From: Cellvibrio sp.
Lineage (GTDB): Bacteria; Pseudomonadota; Gammaproteobacteria; Pseudomonadales; Cellvibrionaceae
Assembly: GCA_021323495.1 (NCBI GenBank)
Contig: JAJQJO010000004.1
Span: 1 to 26,081 of the forward strand
DNA length: 26,081 nt
Direction: 5' to 3'
The translations under genes were made by a program, and so were the position numbers. This document shows, piece after piece, positions 15,508-23,495 of this stretch (within the stretch, counting starts at the first letter, position 1; each line of letters begins with the position of its first letter). The notes under the pieces were generated by a model. It was not told the DNA's origin. It ran no database searches and saw only the letters and a list, made by a program, of their open reading frames with translations.

Positions 15508-17058
15508 ATGACCGCCACTAAAGCCTCTGCAAAATCTGCCAAACCCGCGCCAGCTAAATTCACCCCGATCCAGTTCGCAGCCAAAGCTATTGATCCGATC
15601 AAACAAGCGACCCAATGCCTGGTGATCGCCTGCTATGAGGGGGTGAAACTCTCTCCCTCCGCCAGCGCGGTGAATGCCGCTGATGCGGACCAATTGGAAG
15701 CGTTGCTCAAGCGCGAAAATTTTCAAGGCAAGGCTGGGCAAAGCTTGCTGTTGCTGAACCCGCAAGGTATAGCCGCCGAGCGGTTACTGGTGCTGGGTTT
15801 TGGTGCAGCCAAAGATGGCTTTGTCAGCGCCGACAATTACCGCAAAGCGGTACAGAAAATCGGCGAAGCGTTGCGCCCGACCACCACGAGTGAAATTACC
15901 CTGGCGTTGGCCGATGTCAGCGTTGTCGAGCAGGACGCAGAGTGGCAGGCACGCCAGGTTGCAGAAAGCCTGAGCCTGCTCGACTACCGCGCCGACAAAC
16001 TCAAAAGCAAGCCTGCTGACGTTAGTTTGCAACTCAAGAAAGTCATTTTCGGTGCAACCAAGACCCAAACTCCAGGTGCGACCAAGGGCCTGATGCTCGG
16101 CCAGGCTATCGCCAGGGGTGTAAATCTGGCTCGCGAACTGGGCGATTTACCGGGCAATATTTGTACGCCTACTTATCTCGCCAACGAAGCCAAACGCCTC
16201 GCCCACAAGCAGCCAAAATTGAGCGTGAATGTGCTCGAAGAAACGCAACTGAAAGAATTGGGGATGGGCTCCTTCCTGTCTGTCGCCGCAGGCAGTGATC
16301 AGCCAGCCAAACTGATTGTGCTGGAGTACAAAGGCGGCAACAAAAAACAGGCACCCGTTGCGCTGGTTGGTAAGGGTATTACCTTTGATACCGGCGGCAT
16401 TAGCCTCAAGCCTGGCGCCGCCATGGATGAAATGAAATACGACATGTGCGGTGCCGCCAGCGTGCTGGGTACCATCCAAACCCTGCTGGAATTGCAATTG
16501 CCCATCAATGTTGTCGGTGTTATCGCTGCCTCCGAAAATATGCCCAACGGTAATGCCACCAAACCGGGCGACATAGTTACTTCTATGTCTGGACAAACCA
16601 TTGAAATCCTTAATACCGATGCCGAAGGTCGTTTGGTATTGTGCGATGCCCTCACCTACACGGAGCGTTTCAAACCCAAAGCCGTTGTAGATATCGCCAC
16701 CCTTACCGGTGCCTGCGTAATTGCATTGGGCAACCATGCCACAGGGTTGTTTAGCAATAACGATGAGCTCGCCAAAGCCCTGCTAAAAGCGGGCGAAGAG
16801 TCAGCTGACCGCGCATGGCATATGCCGCTTTGGGATGAGTATCAAAAACAGCTCGACAGCAATTTTGCTGATATCGCCAATATCGGCGGCCGTGAAGGGG
16901 GCGCAGTGACTGCGGCCTGTTTCCTGTCGCGCTTTACGAAGAAGTTTGCCTGGGCGCATCTGGATATCGCCGGTACCGCCTGGCGCTCCGGTGGAGCCAA
17001 AGGGGCAACCGGCCGCCCGGTAACTATGCTGGTGCAATACCTGCTGAACCAGGTTTGA
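15508..17058 (+). CDS. pepA: Leucyl aminopeptidase PepA (M17 family)
   Basis: This cytosolic, two-metal aminopeptidase removes N-terminal residues from peptides; E. coli PepA also binds DNA (XerCD recombination, carAB control). The 516-residue product shows the M17 signature NTDAEGRL at 369-376. Metal ligands are K289, D294, D312, D371 and E373, and catalytic residues are K301 and R375, all offset by 19 from E. coli numbering. The ATG at 15508 has AAGGA 6 nt upstream; the open frame reaches back to 15370 but that extension lacks a binding site and family resemblance. The first 20 residues are rich in Ala, Lys and Pro. The gene overlaps or abuts holC and is divergent from lptF. Confidence 0.97.
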   Translation: MTATKASAKSAKPAPAKFTPIQFAAKAIDPIKQATQCLVIACYEGVKLSPSASAVNAADADQLEALLKRENFQGKAGQSLLLLNPQGIAAERLLVLGFGAAKDGFVSADNYRKAVQKIGEALRPTTTSEITLALADVSVVEQDAEWQARQVAESLSLLDYRADKLKSKPADVSLQLKKVIFGATKTQTPGATKGLMLGQAIARGVNLARELGDLPGNICTPTYLANEAKRLAHKQPKLSVNVLEETQLKELGMGSFLSVAAGSDQPAKLIVLEYKGGNKKQAPVALVGKGITFDTGGISLKPGAAMDEMKYDMCGAASVLGTIQTLLELQLPINVVGVIAASENMPNGNATKPGDIVTSMSGQTIEILNTDAEGRLVLCDALTYTERFKPKAVVDIATLTGACVIALGNHATGLFSNNDELAKALLKAGEESADRAWHMPLWDEYQKQLDSNFADIANIGGREGGAVTAACFLSRFTKKFAWAHLDIAGTAWRSGGAKGATGRPVTMLVQYLLNQV

Positions 17059-17060
17059 TC

Positions 17061-17480
17061 GTGACCCAGATTGATTTTTACATACTGCCAGAAACAACCA
17101 GCGAGGCACGCTGGTTGTTCGCTTGCCGCTTGATCGACAAAGTGCAGCGCATGGGCATGCGTGTACTGGTGGCAATGGATAGCGAAGCAGATGCACGCGC
17201 GTTCGATGAGTTACTCTGGACGTTCAAGCCGGAAAGTTTTATTCCGCATCAACTACTCAATAGCGGCAAACCTGCGCCAGTAGAGATCACCTTTTCCCAG
17301 GAAGCTGGCGATCATCAGGGTTTATTGCTTAACTTGAGCAAGGTCGTACCTCCTTGTTTCAGCCGCTTTGAACGCCTGAGTGAACTGGTAATCCAGGAAC
17401 AGCAAAGTTTGCAATCCAGCCGCGAGCGTTTCAGTTTTTACAAAAGCCGCGGCTATCCAATTGAAACCCGGAAGTTGTGA
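17061..17480 (+). CDS. holC: DNA polymerase III chi subunit HolC
   Basis: The chi subunit links the polymerase III clamp loader (through psi) to single-strand binding protein at the replication fork. The 139-residue product (E. coli 147) matches the family: the N terminus TQIDFYILPE, then RLIDKVQRMGMRVLVAMDSE, DELLWTFKPESFIPHQL, APVEITF, and the C-terminal RFSFYKSRGYPIETRKL, which resembles the RYKAYRVAGF region of E. coli. I choose GTG at 17061, just after the pepA stop codon, because AGG lies 7 nt before it. A TTG at 17055 overlapping the pepA stop is also possible. Placement immediately after pepA is the usual gammaproteobacterial order. Confidence 0.93.
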   Translation: MTQIDFYILPETTSEARWLFACRLIDKVQRMGMRVLVAMDSEADARAFDELLWTFKPESFIPHQLLNSGKPAPVEITFSQEAGDHQGLLLNLSKVVPPCFSRFERLSELVIQEQQSLQSSRERFSFYKSRGYPIETRKL

Positions 17481-17518
17481 TACGAATACACAGACAATGC
17501 GATTGACAGGTAAGCATT

Positions 17519-18133
17519 ATGGCCAATACGAATAAAACCAAAGCCGAAATATTGCAGGAGCTGGAATCGATTAAAGGATTATTACTGGAAGAGGATGACA
17601 TTCCTATATTGCAGGATATGGAGGATGAAGATGAAATCCTCGATGATGAACTCCATTCAGAACCACCCGTGCTCATTACCCGACATGAATCCGTTTTACC
17701 GGGGCAAGGCTCATTGTTTGATGAGCCGAAATCAGCTGCAGCGAAAATCGCCCAACAGCTCAATGCAAGCACATCCGCTGCACAGGAATTAAAACGAACC
17801 AGTTTTGCTGCATCCCAAAACAACACGTCGATTAATCCATTTGCAGACAATCGCCCGCTTGCAAAAGCCAGTGGCGAAAATCCTTTTTTGCCACAGCATA
17901 TTCGCGAACGCTTACACGGCAATAATCCGCCACCGCTATTCGAATACGAAACCGCAAAAAAAATCATCAGCTCCACTAAAAATATTGCACACAAAACCAA
18001 TAAGCCGCGCCAGTATCTAGTGGAAGAAGTTATGCTCAGCATGATGCCGCAAATCGAGCGTGAATTACGCCATCGGCTATTTTCGATGAGCGTGGAGGAT
18101 TTGGAAAAACTGTTAAATGAAGAGGAAGATTGA
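17519..18133 (+). CDS. Hypothetical acidic protein downstream of holC
   Basis: I do not recognise a domain in this 204-residue protein. It is soluble, with no signal peptide or membrane segment. An N-terminal helix (AEILQELESIKGLLLEEDD) leads into a very acidic stretch (residues about 25-45). A low-complexity middle follows, then NPFLPQHIRERLHGNNPPPLFE, and a C-terminal helical segment (LVEEVMLSMMPQIERELRHR) ends in an acidic tail. The ATG at 17519 has AGGTAAG upstream. It starts 38 bp after holC on the same strand. Related gammaproteobacteria often have an uncharacterised gene between holC and valS; this may be that gene, but valS does not follow here. The middle motif looks the most conserved-like part, as judged by eye. 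Confidence 0.75.
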   Translation: MANTNKTKAEILQELESIKGLLLEEDDIPILQDMEDEDEILDDELHSEPPVLITRHESVLPGQGSLFDEPKSAAAKIAQQLNASTSAAQELKRTSFAASQNNTSINPFADNRPLAKASGENPFLPQHIRERLHGNNPPPLFEYETAKKIISSTKNIAHKTNKPRQYLVEEVMLSMMPQIERELRHRLFSMSVEDLEKLLNEEED

Positions 18134-18135
18134 GG

Positions 18136-18161
18136 AAGCAGCGATGAATAAATCGCTGCTT
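18136..18161. terminator. Bidirectional hairpin terminator between convergent genes
   Basis: A perfect 10-bp stem (AAGCAGCGAT with ATCGCTGCTT) and 6-nt loop begins 3 bp after the stop of the acidic protein and touches the stop codon of the convergent transporter gene. The T tracts are short, so it is probably moderate in strength. Confidence 0.7.
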
Positions 18162-19432
18162 TATAAAGTGGTCGCCGCCAATTCGCGCGACGTTTTTACT
18201 TTGCCAAATGCCCAAATAGCGATAAAAACCAGCAATATGTTGACCAAAAATACTTGATGGTAACCATAATAATCCGCCACCAAGCCCACCATTAAACTGC
18301 TCAGCAAATTACCGACATGGGTGGTATTCGTATACAGCGCCGAAGCGCCTCCCGAGCGCCCCGGCATTAAATCCTGGATCACTGATACACCCAACCCCGC
18401 CAATACCCCGATGAAAATGGCGTTAAAAATTTGCAGTACAAACAAATGCCATAATTCACTGGCAAAATACACTCCGCTATAGAGCAACAACGCAGCAATA
18501 CCGGCGCAACGAATCAAGCTGATCAAACGGAAGCGGCTGGCGTAGTGCCCCGCCAACAACATAAACGGAACTTCCAATGCTGCCGTAGTACCCATTACCC
18601 ATCCCATCCAATGCGCCTCTATATGCAGGTTATCTTTCAAGTGGATAGGCAAACTGATGAGATAAGCATTATTCACACCCCATAGTAATGAGAATGCAAG
18701 CGCGCATAACCACAGCGATTGTTTAACGGTTGGCGACAGAGGTGGCAAAAGCAGTTGCTCACCACCAGCGATGTGCAGTTTATTTTTTTTAGGTAACCGC
18801 GGTAATAATTTAAAGCTCGCCAGCGCAACCAGCATATACAAAAGCGCGGCTATACCGTAGCTCACATCAAAACCGAAATAAGTCGCTAATAAAAACCCGA
18901 CCGGTGGGCCAGCCACCCAGGCAAACGCGATTTGCGCACGCATAATGGCGTTAAAGAGCGGGATGCGCTCGACCGGAATCTCAGCCTCGGCGTAATCCAG
19001 GCTGTAAGCCATAATTTGTGAGAACGACACCATCGACAAACTGAGCAAAAAAATCGCGGTAAATGCCACTAGCCAATAATCGCGCGATAACGCAAAAATC
19101 ACACAGGCAAGCGTTCCGACCAGACAGCAACAAACAACGAGTGGACGACGGTCTGCCAGTTTATCCGACCAATGTCCCAGCCACTGGTTGTAAGCGATGC
19201 TGGCAAGGGCTATGCCTGCAAATGCCAGCCCCACCAACAGCGGACGCACGCCAATTTCCTTGGCGAGAAATAAACTAAAGGTGGGCAGCACCAGGGCACC
19301 CACCACACCAGCAGTAAAAAACAACAGGTATAAGCCCAATGCAATGGGTCGGAATAAGGGAGATGGCACACGAATTACCGGAAGGGAGGAAAACAGGCGT
19401 GCATCATAGCTGAAAGCGTTTACCGTCAACAT
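18161..19432 (-). CDS. MFS sugar efflux transporter, SetA/SetB-like
   Basis: This is a 12-segment major facilitator inner-membrane transporter of about 423 residues. It resembles E. coli SetA/SetB, which export sugars and sugar analogues. Shared blocks include GALVLPTFSLFLAKEIGV after TM1, IMRAQIAFAWVAGPPVGFLL, MGTTAALEVPFMLLAGHY, and most strikingly FNAIFIGVLAGLGVSVIQDL followed by MPGRSGGASALYTNT. The MFS loop motif appears as HWSDKLADRRPLVV. The ATG at 19432 is used; it lacks a clear Shine-Dalgarno, and a GTG two codons upstream or internal starts before TM1 (around residue 20-30) are possible. Export of sugars released by polysaccharide breakdown is an inference from the organism type. 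Confidence 0.88.
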   Translation of the reverse strand: MLTVNAFSYDARLFSSLPVIRVPSPLFRPIALGLYLLFFTAGVVGALVLPTFSLFLAKEIGVRPLLVGLAFAGIALASIAYNQWLGHWSDKLADRRPLVVCCCLVGTLACVIFALSRDYWLVAFTAIFLLSLSMVSFSQIMAYSLDYAEAEIPVERIPLFNAIMRAQIAFAWVAGPPVGFLLATYFGFDVSYGIAALLYMLVALASFKLLPRLPKKNKLHIAGGEQLLLPPLSPTVKQSLWLCALAFSLLWGVNNAYLISLPIHLKDNLHIEAHWMGWVMGTTAALEVPFMLLAGHYASRFRLISLIRCAGIAALLLYSGVYFASELWHLFVLQIFNAIFIGVLAGLGVSVIQDLMPGRSGGASALYTNTTHVGNLLSSLMVGLVADYYGYHQVFLVNILLVFIAIWAFGKVKTSRELAATTL

Positions 19433-19521
19433 GGGCACCGCAATGGATTAATGCTTCTTAACAACCAATATTCCTGGCTAGACAGGATTTATTTAAAGGC
19501 GAGCTATACGCGTGCTTTCTG

Positions 19522-19527
19522 TATAAT
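19522..19527 (+). promoter_or_regulatory. Candidate -10 box upstream of the 19557 gene
   Basis: A consensus TATAAT lies 30 bp upstream of the ATG at 19557, giving an expected leader of about 20 nt. No good -35 box lies at the right distance, so an activator may be needed or the match is partly chance. Confidence 0.45.
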
Positions 19528-19556
19528 CACCGCAATTGCACCAGAGGACGCACCCA

Positions 19557-19874
19557 ATGCAATGCATCAGCATTCAAATCCAACCCAAACATAGCCGCGA
19601 ATTTGACCGCGATCAATTCCTCCAGCGGGTACGCGCCATTCGCTCACCCGAAGTGGATGCAATTGAAGAAAAAGGCAAACTGTACCTGAGCTTTAATTTT
19701 TTTACCGAATTCCCTGCCCCGCTCTGGCAAGCGCTTACCGAATGTTTGTATAAAGACCCGGCCTATGCGGCCATAATCGCCCCTGTCTCGGTAGTAATTT
19801 GCGAAGGCGAAACGGATGATGAGTGTTTATTGCTACACCATTTTGATTCCAGTGAGCCATTGGACAGACTATAA
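19557..19874 (+). CDS. Small hypothetical protein upstream of rbgA
   Basis: This 105-residue soluble, acidic protein is not one I recognise. It starts MQCISIQIQPKHSREFDRDQ and contains SPEVDAIEEKGKLYLSFNFF and a C-terminal half rich in acidic residues (VVICEGETDDECLLLHHFDS). The alternating beta-like and helical segments suggest a small alpha/beta fold. The ATG at 19557 has AGAGGA 9 nt upstream; an in-frame TTG at 19536 would place that ribosome binding site inside the gene. It ends 23 bp before the GTPase gene on the same strand, so the two are likely co-transcribed. No function is claimed. Confidence 0.75.
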   Translation: MQCISIQIQPKHSREFDRDQFLQRVRAIRSPEVDAIEEKGKLYLSFNFFTEFPAPLWQALTECLYKDPAYAAIIAPVSVVICEGETDDECLLLHHFDSSEPLDRL

Positions 19875-19897
19875 AAATTCCCCTCCCTGAGTAAATC

Positions 19898-20836
19898 ATG
19901 TCAACAATTAATTGGTTCCCCGGCCATATGCACAAGGCCCGCAAAGAAATTGCGGAAGTAATGCCCCATGTGGATGTGGTCATTGAAGTTATAGACGCAC
20001 GCATCCCTTTTTCGAGTGAAAACCCGCTGGTGCCAAGTTTGCGCGGCGACACGCCGCTGATCAAGCTACTCAACAAAGCCGATTTGGCCGACCCGGCAAT
20101 TACTGCGCTCTGGGTCGAAAAAATGGAACAAGAGGCCGGTGTAAAAGCCCTGCCAGTAAGCCAACAGCGCCCTGAGCAAATCCGTAATTTATTAACTGTA
20201 TGTACCAGTCTGGTGAGCGAGCGCCAGCGTGATTTGCGCCCTGCACGTGCAATGATAATGGGCATTCCCAACGTAGGTAAATCGACCATCATCAATACCT
20301 TGGCGGGGCGTGTAATTGCCAAGACCGGGAACGAAGCAGGCGTGACCAAAGCGCAACAAAAAATCAAATTGGAAAACGGGATTTTGTTAACCGATACACC
20401 CGGATTTTTGTGGCCAAAACTATCGCCACCGTCCTGTGGTTATCGCCTGGCCATTACCGGTGCGATAAAAGATACGGTGTTTGATTACGCTGATATCGCC
20501 CTGTATGCCGCCGAGTATTTACTTAAGGCTTATCCGGATGCGTTAAAAAAACGGTATGGGCTGGATGAACTGCCAGAGTCAGACCTGGAATTGCTGGATG
20601 CCATCGGTATAAAACGCGGCTGCACACGCAAAGGCGGCGGTGTGGAAATCCAGAAAGTGTCTTCGATATTGATTACTGAATTGCGCGCCGGGCTACTCGG
20701 GCCGATTAGCTGGGAAACCCCGGATATGACCCAGCGGGAAGTCGCCGCTGCGAAAGAAGACGACGAGAAAAAACGCCTTGAAAAAGAAGAGTCAGACCGC
20801 ATCCGCAGACTAAAAACCAAAAAAAATCGCCGCTAA
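19898..20836 (+). CDS. rbgA: Ribosome biogenesis GTPase RbgA/YlqF family
   Basis: This is a circularly permuted GTPase involved in large ribosomal subunit assembly in family members. The 312-residue protein has the hallmark N terminus INWFPGHMHKARKEI. G motifs then appear in permuted order: VIDARIP (31-37), G4 NKAD (59-62), G1 GIPNVGKST (122-130), a G2 threonine near T150, and G3 DTPG (166-169). The C-terminal helical domain ends in a highly charged Lys/Arg/Glu tail (about 273-312) likely to contact rRNA. Its stop codon lies in the loop of the downstream terminator. The pairing with the small upstream gene is the only local clue to partners. Confidence 0.93.
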   Translation: MSTINWFPGHMHKARKEIAEVMPHVDVVIEVIDARIPFSSENPLVPSLRGDTPLIKLLNKADLADPAITALWVEKMEQEAGVKALPVSQQRPEQIRNLLTVCTSLVSERQRDLRPARAMIMGIPNVGKSTIINTLAGRVIAKTGNEAGVTKAQQKIKLENGILLTDTPGFLWPKLSPPSCGYRLAITGAIKDTVFDYADIALYAAEYLLKAYPDALKKRYGLDELPESDLELLDAIGIKRGCTRKGGGVEIQKVSSILITELRAGLLGPISWETPDMTQREVAAAKEDDEKKRLEKEESDRIRRLKTKKNRR

Positions 20837-20849
20837 CTGGCGATTTTTT
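20821..20849 (+). terminator. Rho-independent terminator overlapping the rbgA stop codon
   Basis: A perfect 11-bp stem (AAAAAATCGCC with GGCGATTTTTT) encloses a 7-nt loop that contains the TAA stop. The last codons, for the Lys/Asn/Arg tail, form the left arm. A and T runs on both sides make it able to act in either direction. Confidence 0.9.
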
Positions 20850-20962
20850 GCTTCAGGTCCCGATGTACAATTTTCTCATTCCGAAGCAGAGCTTTCGTCT
20901 CCAGATGGGTCGGTGAAAATGGAAATACCTGAAGAGAAAACGATTCCAGTCACCACCTCCGC

Positions 20963-21898
20963 TCACAACAAACTGCGGACATAAGTGGCTAACGCGGATG
21001 GTTCAGGATTTTGGGCTAAATCATCCGGTAATTTTTTTACATGCCAGATAACCGTCCATTCCAGATGCTCGCCCGGCGCAAGTGCGACCGACGCCCCCTG
21101 CTGTTTCATCTCAATAAAAATATGCTCAACATGGGTAAATAATTCTATCTCACGTTCGCCGGGGGCTATTGCTGCAGGTGGGTTATCAGTAAATTCTTTA
21201 ACCAGTAAATAACCTTTGTCAGTATATGCAACCCAACCCTCTTTACCGTCCTGCATCACTTTATGGTGGTCAGTGCGAATTTTTTTGGCATCGTATTGAT
21301 ACCAGGTCAGTTCATTAATGTTTTGCACATCCAATGGATAAAAAATCCCACTGATAGGATCGGTATCACCACGGGGATAAAACAAATCACCTGAGGGCGG
21401 TAAACGCGTCACTTCCAAAGGCGCTACATTTTTTTCGTGATCACTGTGATTGGTAATACGGTAGGTCACAGCGATGCGATCGTCGCCAGCGGGAAGATAG
21501 GTTTTGGTAAATTGGTAGCCGGTTTTTTTATCAATATCACTGGTCAACACCAGACGATCTTCATTTGAACCCAGCGTGTAGGGTTTACTGTCAAGTGTAT
21601 CTACGGGGGGCCAACTCCATTCTGATTGCGGGCTGGACCAGAACACTGTACCCCAATCGGTAATTTTATCCGGATCATTGATAGCGACCAGGATTTCGTG
21701 GCCATCATATTTAAGCGAAGAAACGCGACCAGCCACTTTCGGCATGATCTCCATGCTGATATTGCCCTGCTTGATATACAGGCGCGAGCCATCCTGCTTA
21801 CAAAACACCGGCAATTGTTCAGCCTGTCTGGATTTGCCACACCCGAACAAAGCCAAAGAAATGGCCAGGAATGCGATCAGGGAATAGCGCTTACTCAT
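20963..21898 (-). CDS. Predicted lipoprotein with DUF4380-like domain
   Basis: The 311-residue protein begins with a lipoprotein signal peptide; the lipobox LFGC puts the modified cysteine at residue 20, and the following Gly-Lys suggests outer-membrane sorting. The mature part is all-beta in appearance, with ISMEIMPKVAGRVSSLKYDG, TVFWSSPQSEWSWPP, and VTYRITNHSDHEKNVAPLEV. These match my memory of DUF4380 proteins, which have a fold like galactose mutarotases; binding of a carbohydrate would be inference. The start ATG at 21898 has AGAGGA about 12 nt upstream. It follows cnoX on the same strand after 135 bp. The 113 bp between it and the rbgA terminator holds nothing I can name. Confidence 0.75.
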   Translation of the reverse strand: MSKRYSLIAFLAISLALFGCGKSRQAEQLPVFCKQDGSRLYIKQGNISMEIMPKVAGRVSSLKYDGHEILVAINDPDKITDWGTVFWSSPQSEWSWPPVDTLDSKPYTLGSNEDRLVLTSDIDKKTGYQFTKTYLPAGDDRIAVTYRITNHSDHEKNVAPLEVTRLPPSGDLFYPRGDTDPISGIFYPLDVQNINELTWYQYDAKKIRTDHHKVMQDGKEGWVAYTDKGYLLVKEFTDNPPAAIAPGEREIELFTHVEHIFIEMKQQGASVALAPGEHLEWTVIWHVKKLPDDLAQNPEPSALATYVRSLL

Positions 21899-22033
21899 TG
21901 TCTATCATAATCCTCTAGCGGCATGATGACCGCCATTAAGGTCAGGTCCTCTTGGGACGCTCACATTACGGTTTTTTTACAGATCCCAGTGTACCCACTT
22001 TTGGTGGCAGCGACCATTTGCTGCGAGTAAAGC

Positions 22034-22927
22034 CTAGTAAAGCAAAGTAAATAACTTGCGCTGGAATTCAATCGCCAACGGATCAGCCTTACCCAGCGCG
22101 GCGACAATAGAAGTGAAAGTTTTACGCGCTTCACCCTCGGCAAAATTGCGCTCCCTGCGAATGATTTCCAGTAAGTGTTCAAGCGCCGGACGATGCTGGG
22201 CTTCTTGATAATATTGCAGTGCCAATTGATAACGCACACCTAAATCCTGTGGTGCTTTGGTATAGGCTTCTTTTAATGCCGCCAGCTCGGGAGTGATAGC
22301 CGCCTGCTTTTTCAGCGCAATCTGCGCTATTAGCTGTTCGTAACCCGCATCCTGGTCGGCCAGTTTGATCAACGATAAAACCGCCTCTGCATTATCAATA
22401 CGATTTAACTCCAGATGGCACTGCGCCATCAAAAGCGCGATGCTCGCCAATTGCCTGGACGCATCATAGGCCTGGCGCAAGAGCGGTAATGCATCGGTAT
22501 AATTACCCTGAGCCATAAGCCCGTGCGCTTGTTGGAGCGGCGCCTCCCAAGGCTCAGGTAAATATTTGGCCAATACTTCGCGCACCTGTACTTCCGGCAA
22601 GGCCCCATTGAAGCCATCAATTGGCTGGCCATTTTGCATAATCATCACGGTAGGTAAACTGCGCACACCAAATTGCGATGCAATCATTTGCTGATCATCA
22701 GCATTTACTTTGGCGAGCAAAAAAGCACCGGCATATTCATTGGCCAGCTTTTCCAGGATCGGCATTAAACTTTTGCAGGGGCCGCACCAGTCCGCCCAGA
22801 AATCGATCACTACCGGGCGATTAAAAGATTCATCAATTAAAAACTGCTGGGCATTATCGAGCGTGATATCAACAATCGATAATAGAGGGACATTCATTTC
22901 GGGGAATCTCATCTCAGGGGCTTTCAT
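22034..22927 (-). CDS. cnoX: Thioredoxin-TPR co-chaperone CnoX (YbbN)
   Basis: CnoX family proteins hold unfolding proteins and protect them from oxidation, passing them to GroEL and DnaK in E. coli. The 297-residue product has an N-terminal thioredoxin domain (about 15-125) and a C-terminal TPR-like helical domain. The latter contains MAQGNYTDALPLLRQAYDAS and the closing block RKTFTSIVAALGKADPLA, very near the E. coli sequence through the final LLY. The redox motif is WCGPC (C48, C51), whereas E. coli CnoX has SxxC, so this version may be an active oxidoreductase. The ATG at 22927 has GGAG 9 nt upstream, inside the end of yaeQ. It follows yaeQ after 5 nt. Confidence 0.94.
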   Translation of the reverse strand: MKAPEMRFPEMNVPLLSIVDITLDNAQQFLIDESFNRPVVIDFWADWCGPCKSLMPILEKLANEYAGAFLLAKVNADDQQMIASQFGVRSLPTVMIMQNGQPIDGFNGALPEVQVREVLAKYLPEPWEAPLQQAHGLMAQGNYTDALPLLRQAYDASRQLASIALLMAQCHLELNRIDNAEAVLSLIKLADQDAGYEQLIAQIALKKQAAITPELAALKEAYTKAPQDLGVRYQLALQYYQEAQHRPALEHLLEIIRRERNFAEGEARKTFTSIVAALGKADPLAIEFQRKLFTLLY

Positions 22928-22932
22928 AAACG

Positions 22933-23466
22933 TTACTCCATCTCACGCAAACTAATTGTCAGGTTTTCAGTCGCCGTAGAGACATAAGCGATAGTTTCAG
23001 TAATGGTGACGGTGAAATTCATAGTTTTATCCGCGAGCGCAGCCAGTGCCTGCAATTCGTCGGCAGCAAAATAATGAATGCTCACCCTGGACAAAGCGCG
23101 AATAGCGGCGCTGTTGGTTTTCCACCAGACATCCATACCACGGCCGTAGCTGAACACTTTCACTGATTGCGCCTGGCCTGATGCTTTCTTCAGTCGATCT
23201 GGCGCTGGCTGCCCTACTTCAATCCATTCCAGAATAGTGCCATTGTCGTGCTTCAACCATAAATCCGGCTCTTCCATGGAGGAAAGCCCTTTGGTAAAGG
23301 TTAAATTTTCCGCAGCGCGGTAACAAAAGGCTAGAATGCGCACCATCATACGCTCAACTGTTTCAGAGGGATGCAAGGCGATGGTCAGATTAAAATCGCC
23401 AAACACATTGCGGTCCATGTCCGACAAACTCAGGTTCGCTTTATAAATAGTTGCCTTCACTGCCAC
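22933..23466 (-). CDS. yaeQ: YaeQ family protein
   Basis: YaeQ is a conserved proteobacterial protein with a PD-(D/E)XK nuclease-like fold and no settled function; E. coli YaeQ was noted for suppressing loss of RfaH. The 177-residue product matches closely: AVKATIYKANLSLSDMDRN, HPSETVERMMVRILAF, and EEPDLWLKHDNGTILEWIE. The GTG at 23466 aligns with the family start (MALKATIYK in E. coli) and has GAGA 8 nt upstream. A GTG at 23478 would add four residues. It overlaps nothing and leads directly into cnoX, so they form an operon. It is divergent from the pseudouridine synthase gene. Confidence 0.93.
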   Translation of the reverse strand: MAVKATIYKANLSLSDMDRNVFGDFNLTIALHPSETVERMMVRILAFCYRAAENLTFTKGLSSMEEPDLWLKHDNGTILEWIEVGQPAPDRLKKASGQAQSVKVFSYGRGMDVWWKTNSAAIRALSRVSIHYFAADELQALAALADKTMNFTVTITETIAYVSTATENLTISLREME

Positions 23467-23495
23467 AATTTTTCTCACTTAATCAAAGCTAAATA

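Noticed and set aside
16147..16737. Minus-strand open frame of about 196 codons
   Set aside because: Antisense to the conserved catalytic half of pepA, with Gly/His/Phe-rich composition typical of a shadow frame.
17431..18042. Minus-strand open frame of about 203 codons with a hydrophobic N terminus and a poly-serine stretch
   Set aside because: It is antisense to the acidic gene at 17519; the serine runs are the reverse of its Glu/Asp and Ile codons. The plus-strand frame has a good ribosome binding site and operon position.
19735..20367. Minus-strand open frame of about 210 codons
   Set aside because: Antisense to rbgA, including its G motifs, so it is a shadow.
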